Source of the DNA: Candidatus Poribacteria bacterium
Lineage (GTDB): Bacteria; Poribacteria; WGA-4E; WGA-3G
NCBI GenBank assembly: GCA_003635185.1
Contig: PYJA01000108.1
Span: 1 to 51,372, forward strand
DNA: 51,372 nucleotides
Direction of reading: 5' to 3'
Made by a program: the position numbers and the translations under genes
Shown here: piece after piece, positions 44,906-51,372 of the stretch
Position numbering within the stretch: position 1 is the stretch's first letter
How the letters are laid out: each line of letters opens with the position of its first letter
Notes under the pieces: generated by a model
What the model saw: the letters and a program-made list of their open reading frames with translations, nothing else
Told to the model about the DNA's origin: nothing
Databases searched by the model: none

Positions 44906-45937
44906 TTGATTGATAAAGCCAACCTAAAAGCACTACTTTCCCAATTTCAAGACCTGCGAATCCTCGTGATTGGGGATTTTTATCTGGATGCTTATTGGTA
45001 TATAGACAAAACACGTTCAACATTGTCGCTGGAAACACCTTGGCATACCAATCCTGTGGTTGAACAACGTTATAGTCCGGGGGCAGCAGGAACCGTCACA
45101 AATAATCTAAAAGCGTTGGGGGTAGGAGTAGTCTATACTTTAGGTGTCATCGGAGAAGACGGGTTCGGAGAGACGCTGCTGGGGTGTTTGCAGGAAAGAG
45201 GATGTCGAACAGATTTTATGGTAAGCGCGCCGAATTGGGTTACACCTACGTATTTAAAACCGATTCACCGTGGCTATGAAGATGTGGAGACCGAAGGGCC
45301 GCGCTTTGATATTGAAAACCAAGGCCCGATGAATGACAGTGTTGAAACAGAGGTTTTGGATGCACTTCAAACGTGTATTCCGGAGGTTGATGGAATAATC
45401 ATCGGCGATCAAACGCCACATGAGAATTTAGGTGTGATTACTAATCGCGTGTGCAAAGAATTGTGTGATCTTGCTGAGACTCATCCCGATAAAGTATTCT
45501 TGGCTGACTCGCGTACTCGAATTGGGTCATATCAAAATGTTATCATAAAACCAAACCGATTTGAAGCACAACGCGCACTTGTTCCAGATTGGAAAGGAAA
45601 AACTGTTGGCATTGAAGCGGCAAAGCGGTGTGCAGTTACGCTTGCAGAACAGACACAAAACACAGTGTTCATTACACTTGGTGAAGAAGGTATTCTTGTG
45701 TATCACAACGATCAACTTACGCATATTCCAGGAATTCGGATTGACGACAAAATTGATCCGGTTGGAGCCGGGGATAGCGTTTCTGCGGGGATAGTCCCGA
45801 CACTCTGTAGCTTAGGAACTGAGGCTGCTGTTGAAGCCGCATTTCTTGGAAATCTGGTTGCTTCCATTACTGTAACAAAAATAGGCACAACAGGTACAGC
45901 CACACCAGAGGAAGTTTTAGAAAGTATTGGAGTCTAA
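44906..45937 (+). CDS. PfkB-family sugar kinase, RfaE1/HldE-kinase-like
   Basis: 343 aa from TTG 44906, with 'ttttggagaat' upstream and no ATG before the first β-strand. It has ILVIGDFYLDAYWY, YSPGAAGTVTNNLKALG, GVIGEDGFGETL and, near the end, IDPVGAGDSVSAG, the PfkB anion hole and catalytic Asp. The DFYLDAYW start and the ADSRTRIGSYQNVIIKPNRFEA strand resemble the heptose-7-phosphate kinase domain of HldE. It could pair with the separate adenylyltransferase at 23468, though a general sugar kinase is also possible. The nitroreductase gene follows directly. Confidence 0.82.
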   Translation: MIDKANLKALLSQFQDLRILVIGDFYLDAYWYIDKTRSTLSLETPWHTNPVVEQRYSPGAAGTVTNNLKALGVGVVYTLGVIGEDGFGETLLGCLQERGCRTDFMVSAPNWVTPTYLKPIHRGYEDVETEGPRFDIENQGPMNDSVETEVLDALQTCIPEVDGIIIGDQTPHENLGVITNRVCKELCDLAETHPDKVFLADSRTRIGSYQNVIIKPNRFEAQRALVPDWKGKTVGIEAAKRCAVTLAEQTQNTVFITLGEEGILVYHNDQLTHIPGIRIDDKIDPVGAGDSVSAGIVPTLCSLGTEAAVEAAFLGNLVASITVTKIGTTGTATPEEVLESIGV

Positions 45938-46723
45938 ATGCATATATTTGATGCTATCACGCGACGTCGCAGCTATCGAGGTGAATTTCAGAGTCGTGCA
46001 ATCGATGAGGGAGACCTAAATCGGTTGATTGAAGCAGCACGATGGACACCTTCCCCTTTTAACGTTCAACCGTGGGAATTAATCATTATCCAAGAATCCG
46101 CAGGAAAAGATGCACTCGCTGAGATAACTGAACAAGCAATTATTGAACAATTCAAAGATGCCCAATTTCTGGAGGACAATAGCCTGTGGATGTGTCTCAA
46201 CGAAACAGAATGGCAAGAACGTGGCGATGGCGTGCTGCTCACAGACCATGTTACCTTACCGAAATTGCTGCAAAATTGCCCTGAGAAACTGACAGGAAGC
46301 ATTTTGAAGGGATTGTTAAAAAATGCAAAGTCATTAACAATTATGGGGCATTTAGGGGCCGGTAAAATACCTGCAAAGGAGATTGCTACCCAGGTACGCG
46401 AAGCACCATTGTTGATCTTGGTTACCATGAATACTGAAAGGCGTCCGCCGGGTGAAGGCGGAACCCGATGGATGTGGCTTAGCATCGGGATGTTAATACA
46501 AAACATGCTCCTCGCTGCAACCTCACTTGATATAGGTGTGCAATTTGTTAGTGCACCTTTAGAAACCGAAGCGGACCGCAAGAGTATCAGTCAGCTGTTT
46601 AATATTTCTGACTTTCATGAAGTGATGACGCTCTTAAGGATGGGATATGTCAGTTCAGAGGGTGGGAGTGCTGTCAGACTGGAACCGTCTGAGTTTGTTC
46701 ATTTTGAAAAAGTTGTGGAATGA
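45938..46723 (+). CDS. Nitroreductase-family protein
   Basis: 261 aa. FMN-binding motifs ITRRRSYRGEFQ and LIEAARWTPSPFNVQPWELIII lie at the N-terminus. The C-terminal part GGTRWMWLSIGMLIQNMLLAATSLDIGVQFVSAP is typical. A ~90-residue stretch in the middle, with ENSLWMCLNETEWQERGDG, lengthens it beyond the usual 200 aa. The family reduces nitro compounds, flavins or enones with NAD(P)H. The ATG touches the stop of the kinase gene ('ttggagtctaa' as ribosome-binding site), so the two are cotranscribed. Confidence 0.85.
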   Translation: MHIFDAITRRRSYRGEFQSRAIDEGDLNRLIEAARWTPSPFNVQPWELIIIQESAGKDALAEITEQAIIEQFKDAQFLEDNSLWMCLNETEWQERGDGVLLTDHVTLPKLLQNCPEKLTGSILKGLLKNAKSLTIMGHLGAGKIPAKEIATQVREAPLLILVTMNTERRPPGEGGTRWMWLSIGMLIQNMLLAATSLDIGVQFVSAPLETEADRKSISQLFNISDFHEVMTLLRMGYVSSEGGSAVRLEPSEFVHFEKVVE

Positions 46724-46768
46724 ATGTTAAGCAGTCTGGGATTAGAAAAGCCTTTCACAGACAAAAAA

Positions 46769-47785
46769 TCATAAATCGTTTTCATATAACTCGTCATGAT
46801 ATGCAAACAGTGCTGGCGTGCCACCGGTATGCAGGAAGATAACAGTATCATTTGAATCAAACCTACCCTGTTTGATATGTTCAATAAGACATGCCATTGC
46901 TTTAGCAGTGTAAACAGGATCAAGAATAATGCCTTCTGTGCTTGCTACCAATTTGAGGGCGGAGATGCACTCTGGCGTAAGGTATCCGTAAGCTTTTCCA
47001 ATGTAATCATCGGTATTTTGAATATCTGAATCAGTGATTTTGACATCAAGTTTTAGAATAGAAGCAGCCGTATTTGCAGCATCGCGTATCCGATCTATCT
47101 TCCCTTCCCAATGGATCGGCGCACATCCATAAGGTTTAAGTTTCATTCCAAGTGCTTTGGTACCAAGCACTAATCCTGCTTGCGTTCCACCGACAGAAGC
47201 GGTATAGATCCAATCAGCGTCAATCCCAATTTGTGTTTGCTGTTCATGAATTTCGGCGATGCACCATGTAAAGGCAACTGCTGCGAGTGCAGTAGAACGA
47301 GGTGAGGCAATAACATAAGGTTTTAACCCATCTGCTTTCAATTTCTCAGCAAGCCTGAATTTGAATTCCTCTAATTCTGGTCCAAATGGAACATCAACAA
47401 CTTCAACATCCGCTCCCGCCAAATGGTCTAACAAGAGATTGCCTTGTATGATGCTTTTGTGATCGCGTGCAAGGCGTAAATAGCAATTTAAGCCAAGTTT
47501 ACTACAAGCTGCGGCAGCTTGTCGGCAATGGTTCGATTGTGAAGCAGCACCCTGGATAATTGTGTCCGCCCCCTGATCCACACCTTCACCAATAGTAAAA
47601 GTCAGTTGTCTCACCTTATTTCCACCGAATGCTAACCCTGAACAATCTTCACGTTTCATGAAGATGCGTGGACCGCCGAGCACATCAGATAAGCGCGGGC
47701 ATTCCTCAAAAGGGGTAGGAAAATGCCCAATATTTACTTGCGGGATTTGATCTATACGTTGAAGTAGATTTTGTCTGGTTATCAC
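46769..47785 (-). CDS. D-cysteine desulfhydrase / ACC deaminase-family PLP enzyme
   Basis: 338 aa from GTG 47785, three bases after the preceding gene's stop. Seen are FPTPFEECPRLS, IFMKREDCSGLAFGGNKVRQL (PLP Lys), QGAASQSNHCRQAAAA (PLP phosphate/Ser-Asn region) and, near the end, VIFLHTGGTPALFAY (pyridine-binding region). The fold-type II family deaminates D-cysteine or 1-aminocyclopropane-1-carboxylate; the two are hard to separate by sequence. D-cysteine desulfhydrase is the more usual bacterial activity. Confidence 0.86.
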   Translation of the reverse strand: MITRQNLLQRIDQIPQVNIGHFPTPFEECPRLSDVLGGPRIFMKREDCSGLAFGGNKVRQLTFTIGEGVDQGADTIIQGAASQSNHCRQAAAACSKLGLNCYLRLARDHKSIIQGNLLLDHLAGADVEVVDVPFGPELEEFKFRLAEKLKADGLKPYVIASPRSTALAAVAFTWCIAEIHEQQTQIGIDADWIYTASVGGTQAGLVLGTKALGMKLKPYGCAPIHWEGKIDRIRDAANTAASILKLDVKITDSDIQNTDDYIGKAYGYLTPECISALKLVASTEGIILDPVYTAKAMACLIEHIKQGRFDSNDTVIFLHTGGTPALFAYHDELYENDL

Positions 47786-47788
47786 AAC

Positions 47789-49471
47789 CTACTCCGCTTG
47801 AACGACGACTGCGTTTTGGATAACACGTTTTCCACCTTTTGATTGCAAACCTGGTGAAACAACTTCAACAATCGTATCGGGTTCATATTCGCTGCTGCAT
47901 TTCTCTTTAAGTTCATGGAATTCCGGAGAGAATTTTGTTTTCCCTGGTTCAATCGGCATTAATTCATAATCAACTAAATCAAGAAACCAATTTAACCGGG
48001 ATTGGACCATGTTGAGTGAACTGAACTCAGCGACGCTTGGAAAGAGTTTATCTTTTACAAAATCCACGAGGAATCTTTTGAATGCTGGCACTTTAACTTT
48101 TTCGGCATGTTTCTGTTCAAGAACAGCCAATTTTTTAGAAAAGCGCTGGAGATATTTGTCACACTCCTTCTGAATATCCATCAAATCTTTGTCAGTTGAT
48201 GCAGTTCTATCAGGGAAAAGCGTTGGGGCTGGTGCCTCAATACCTCTTGTCTGCTTGAGAGTCTCCTTAAGTTCGCCCTCAATAGTTTCCAGAGATTTTG
48301 CAAGGGTATCTTTAGTAGCGTCTCCTTGTTTTGCAGCTTTTTTCCACTCGCTCAGCTCATTAACCATTAGATTCAGAAGAAGGACAGCGATCTCTCGTTC
48401 ACTCAATGATTCAAGGTCCCAATTATCAAGCGGAATTCCGTATCCGTTGTTGTAGGCGCTTTCTAAGCTTTCTAAATTGCCATGAAACTTGTCATATATA
48501 TGTCTGTTCTGCTGGACATAATATTCTTTTCTCTTCGGAAGAGTGAATCCGAAGGTTCCTGCTAACTGTCCAAAAAAACCGTGTTTTTTGACGTTAGATT
48601 TAGAAGTTGAGGCAGTACGTGGCGGTATAAAAGTGGTTTGCTTCTTAGAGGCACTCTTCGGATATGCTGGTACTTTAATTGGAAATTGTATTTCAGTATT
48701 CGCGCTCGGAATGTACTGACTTATAGATTTCTTTTTCTCTTTAAGAGTTGAAATAGGTTCCTCAACGGAGTTGCCATTTGTTGATATAGGTGTCACCTCA
48801 GATTCCACTTTTGGTACCGCTTCATCAGGCACATTTTCAAGTGGTACTGTGTGATCTCCATCTCCGTTCTGATTAGCACTTGTGTCTTGTGAATCAAGGG
48901 ATATAGAGACTTCTAAGTCGGATGTGGTGCTGTCTAATTCATCAATTTTTTGCTCAGCGTTAAGGTTATCAGCAATCTGAGGAGTTGCGACTGGTGCTGT
49001 CACCTCAGATTCCTTTTCTGGTGTTGTGCCATTTACCTCATTCTCATGTTTATGGGTTTCATCCATATCTGTTATTCCCATGCGTTCAGCTTGGGAATGT
49101 TGAAGAAGCTGCGGATCCGACTCGGACGCTGAACTGTTTGACTGATTATCTACCAAGTGTTGATCTTGAATCTGTTTTAATTCTTCTAATATCTTTTCTG
49201 TATAAGTGGAAATTGGCTCATGATTGTCAACATAAAATGCCAGCTTGTGTGACTGAATAACCTCTAAAGGAACGACAACCTTTTGTTTTTGTCCACTTAG
49301 TTGGAAAGCAGTCCAATTTACGCGCCCACTCAGAGGTTGTTGTTGGAACATCACGCGTAACCGCCTACCTTCCTCTGCTTTATTCAAAACACTCATGACA
49401 ATATGGGGCCCGTTAAATGTGAAACTTACCTCTATACCCCGAAAACTACCAGTTACACTACTTGCCGCCAT
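47789..49471 (-). CDS. Large hypothetical protein with acidic linker and helical C-terminal domain
   Basis: 560 aa. 'aagaaggaggc' gives a strong start. Residues 1-85 look β-rich (GSFRGIEVSFTFNGPHIVMSVL, RRLRVMFQQQPL). Residues ~100-280 are a low-complexity Ser/Glu/Thr/Asn linker. Residues ~300-520 are helical (LESLSEREIAVLLLNLMVNELSEWKKAA, CDKYLQRFSKKLAVLEQKHAEKV), and the last part, INAV-type strands near KRVIQNAVVVQAE, is short. The C-terminal helical block with GrpE-like 'DLVDYELMPIEPGKTKF' recalls nucleotide-exchange-factor-like helices, but this is weak. No function assigned. Confidence 0.7.
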   Translation of the reverse strand: MAASSVTGSFRGIEVSFTFNGPHIVMSVLNKAEEGRRLRVMFQQQPLSGRVNWTAFQLSGQKQKVVVPLEVIQSHKLAFYVDNHEPISTYTEKILEELKQIQDQHLVDNQSNSSASESDPQLLQHSQAERMGITDMDETHKHENEVNGTTPEKESEVTAPVATPQIADNLNAEQKIDELDSTTSDLEVSISLDSQDTSANQNGDGDHTVPLENVPDEAVPKVESEVTPISTNGNSVEEPISTLKEKKKSISQYIPSANTEIQFPIKVPAYPKSASKKQTTFIPPRTASTSKSNVKKHGFFGQLAGTFGFTLPKRKEYYVQQNRHIYDKFHGNLESLESAYNNGYGIPLDNWDLESLSEREIAVLLLNLMVNELSEWKKAAKQGDATKDTLAKSLETIEGELKETLKQTRGIEAPAPTLFPDRTASTDKDLMDIQKECDKYLQRFSKKLAVLEQKHAEKVKVPAFKRFLVDFVKDKLFPSVAEFSSLNMVQSRLNWFLDLVDYELMPIEPGKTKFSPEFHELKEKCSSEYEPDTIVEVVSPGLQSKGGKRVIQNAVVVQAE

Positions 49472-49602
49472 CCCTAAGCCTCCTTCTTAAAATTGCTTCC
49501 GCAAAATGAATTTTCATTTTTACCCATTTACTATATCAGATTTATAGTAAAATCTAAAACATCTGGATATTTTCTTTCCATTCACGATAACCTTGCATTA
49601 TA

Positions 49603-49736
49603 CAAGACTTACGCATTCCCCCTTGATAAGGGGGGTTAGGGGGGTTAAAAAATCGTTATTTCAATGATATTTCAGTGATCTAACCCCCTAAATCCTCCTT
49701 ATCAGTGGGACTTTAAGAGAAAATGCGTAAGTCCTG
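49603..49736. repeat. MITE-like repeat B, copy 2
   Basis: Ends CAAGACTTACGCATT and AATGCGTAAGTCCTG are inverted repeats with one mismatch. Inner arms 'cccccttgataagggggg' and 'atcctccttatcagtgggac' are opposed. 134 bp, noncoding. Confidence 0.85.
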
Positions 49737-49981
49737 ATTATACTTGAAAAATGTCCCAATAATTGTAGGTCTTACTAATAAGAAGGGGTCCGAACGGTTA
49801 TATCAAGTTTTACTAACCTATCCAAGTTTGTGCAATAGCACCGTCCGGACATCAAGGAATACAAACGCTATAAGTAAGAATCTACGGAAACAGAAACATT
49901 TGCGTCCAATATTCCATCCCTACTTAATCACTTTAAACGTATGCAATTAATTATAGGTTACAGAAACACTCTTTTATAACA

Positions 49982-50093
49982 CAGGACTTACGCATTCTCC
50001 TCGCTTGCAGGGGGGTAGGGGGGAAAAATAGGTAAAAATTGGGGTTTTTAATCCCCTTATCAGGTGACTTTTAAACACATTGCGTAAGTCCTG
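49982..50093. repeat. MITE-like repeat B, copy 3
   Basis: Ends CAGGACTTACGCATT and TTGCGTAAGTCCTG are inverted repeats. The inner arms are shorter and more diverged ('gcttgcaggggggtaggggg' and 'atccccttatcaggtgactt'). 112 bp, noncoding, 245 bp from copy 2. Confidence 0.82.
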
Positions 50094-50678
50094 AGTTAAA
50101 TAAGAATATGTAGACATCTGAGTATTCTGAAAGGATACCCTCTTTTTTACTTTTTGTTGTCGAGAGGGATTTAACAGTGAATAACCGATATGCAAACACC
50201 GCAATTAACCCAAAATTGATCATGTTTTTAGGCATCTGCTACTTGAGCGAGAATTGCCTAAACGCAGTGTCTATATGGGTTTGCGCCGCATCTGGGTTTG
50301 AGTCCTCCCGTCACTTCGTTAATTTTATTTTTACATTTTTTAACTATTGCACGTTACAACAAAGTAATGTTTGGAGTTTTAGCGGTTTTACCGCTTTCGT
50401 GCCTGCACGCGCGCTTCGTCTTGTACGGAGTGTTTCGTCGCGGGCTTTTGTTGTTGCATACGGAACTTCCGATGCATCTTATCCCTGCACTGCAGGTGAA
50501 ATCTGTAACTATTACTTATTTTTGATTTGACAAAATTCAGTGGAAAACGTAGAATTGCATTAACGCTACCTGAATAACCTGTCCGAAAGGCGGACACTGA
50601 AAACCAAAACGGATAGCATCGCAAATTCACTATTTTCCACATATCGCCACAAAAAAATGTGGTAAGGAGATACACAAA

Positions 50679-50843
50679 ATGAAGAGAAGATTTTTTGAAT
50701 GCGCGATATTATTAGGCATTGTGATGTCTGTTATGTTTTTAGCACAGACACCCGATGGAATCGGACATCCGACAGGTGGGTCACATCAGCACAAATTGTG
50801 TCCGAGTACAACGCCAGGGCCTATACAACCTAATGAACTTTGA
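50679..50843 (+). CDS. 54-aa secreted peptide
   Basis: ATG 50679 has 'ggtaaggaga' nine bases upstream. The translation opens with a basic start and a hydrophobic core (MKRRFFECAILLGIVMSVM), then FLAQTPDG, a likely export signal. A short mature part follows, with His-rich GGSHQHK and a Pro/Thr-rich end (CPSTTPGPIQPNEL). It stops 20 bp before the transposase on the opposite strand. No family recognised. The good ribosome-binding site and signal-like N-terminus make it a plausible real gene, perhaps cut short by the neighbouring insertion sequence. Confidence 0.6.
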   Translation: MKRRFFECAILLGIVMSVMFLAQTPDGIGHPTGGSHQHKLCPSTTPGPIQPNEL

Positions 50844-50862
50844 CGTTCAAGTTCGGTAATAT

Positions 50863-51372
50863 TTAATTTTGTTTACATGCGAGAGCAAGTTTGCTGTCTC
50901 CATGCAGTCCTACATACCGAAGTAGCTCGGTTGACCCGGAGGCAAATTGTGAAAGAAACTGGTTGACGCGTGTATGTAATTCTACCCACTTACTGCCAAA
51001 TCGGTGCATTTTTAGCACGGACTCTCGCAGCCATCGCCACAACTTCTCAATCGGGTTCAGCCACGGTGCATAGGTCGGCAGCCATACAGGTTCAATCTTA
51101 GGCATGTCTGATAAAGCGGCACATACGTCCGGGTGTTTATGAATAGACCAATTATCTTGAACAACGAATATCTTCTGAGTGTGTGAATAGGTTTCAAGGA
51201 GGAGCTGATACATTTCAATAACTTTTGCGCGTCCCACACTATAATTGTCAAGATATGACACTTGACCTGTTATCGCATTCAGTGCACCAATAATACGCCA
51301 TTGTTTGTTATTTTTACCACCGCAACTGGCTATAGGCAGATTTTCGGGGGCAGCTTTTGTCCATAAGCGTGC
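50863..51372 (-). CDS. IS630-type DDE transposase, C-terminal part (runs off the window)
   Basis: 169 residues are visible, open to the right edge in frame. They begin ARLWTKAAPEN and include QWRIIGALNAITGQV, VVQDNWSIHKHPDV (second catalytic Asp) and LPTYAPWLNPIEKLWRW (catalytic Glu), the IS630 signature. The first Asp lies beyond the edge. No stop or frameshift is seen, so it may be active. A GTG at 51261 inside the frame is not the true start. Confidence 0.92.
   Translation of the reverse strand, partial: ARLWTKAAPENLPIASCGGKNNKQWRIIGALNAITGQVSYLDNYSVGRAKVIEMYQLLLETYSHTQKIFVVQDNWSIHKHPDVCAALSDMPKIEPVWLPTYAPWLNPIEKLWRWLRESVLKMHRFGSKWVELHTRVNQFLSQFASGSTELLRYVGLHGDSKLALACKQN

Larger units (their letters stand above)
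49472..50678. other. Repeat-rich gap with two MITE copies
   Basis: About 1.2 kb without a convincing gene. It holds repeat B copies 2 and 3 (49603-49736 and 49982-50093) and AT-rich spacers. The longest frames, at 50177-50530 and its complement, lack a family match, have odd composition and overlap each other in three frames. They are probably degraded remnants. Confidence 0.6.

Noticed and set aside
49744-49950. 68-codon plus-strand frame between the MITE copies
   Set aside because: No ribosome-binding site, no recognisable pattern and Lys/Asn-biased composition expected of AT-rich spacer.
50177-50530. Open frame of 117 codons with GTG start and 'gagaggga' upstream
   Set aside because: No family pattern, odd composition, and competing long frames on both strands over the same bases. 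More likely degraded DNA.

Overview
The window is chromosomal DNA of a Gram-negative bacterium (TonB-dependent receptors, KdsB, O-antigen ligase, heptose enzymes). Many short palindromic repeats (core GGTTAGGAAACC), MITE-like elements, secreted LamG-type proteins, tandem LarA-like enzymes and TRAP genes resemble what I know of Candidatus Poribacteria and similar marine or sponge-associated uncultured lineages. That placement is inference from style; no rRNA or tRNA gene was seen.

Layout. 1-9.6 kb: the start of a secreted carbohydrate-related protein running off the left edge, a ZIP-type metal transporter carrying an in-frame repeat insertion, two tandem paralogous TonB-dependent receptors, and two tandem paralogous methyltransferases. 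9.6-19.7 kb: a LamG protein broken by a 29-bp tandem duplication, then a compact + strand operon: sodium:solute symporter, kdsB, pyrG, larA-like, YdeI/OmpD-associated, larA-like, TRAP dctQ and dctM. 19.7-29.4 kb: a truncated transposase behind a hairpin-rich inverted-repeat unit, a minus-strand cluster (HldC/RfaE2-type enzyme, GH88, AAA ATPase, small partner), coaE converging on a modC-like gene, a glycine-repeat membrane protein, a cNMP-binding/SpoIIE-type phosphatase and a secreted protein.

29.8-39.0 kb is a defence island and the most interesting part. A 927-aa SIR2 protein overlaps a 493-aa short prokaryotic Argonaute (MID-PIWI only, catalytic positions substituted). The SIR2 protein carries a RecG/Schlafen-associated ATPase-like middle domain and a C-terminal APAZ-like region. 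This is a SPARSA-type abortive-infection system with an extra domain. It is followed directly by a type III restriction-modification system (mod, a small membrane coiled-coil gene, res).

39.1-51.4 kb: O-antigen ligase, a deoxyhypusine synthase-like enzyme, a small conserved-looking protein, a CYTH protein, a degenerate response regulator, an isochorismatase-family hydrolase, a PfkB/RfaE1-like kinase, a nitroreductase, a D-cysteine desulfhydrase/ACC deaminase-family enzyme and a large unknown coiled-coil protein. A repeat-rich gap with two MITEs, a 54-aa secreted peptide and an IS630-type transposase cut by the right edge complete the window.
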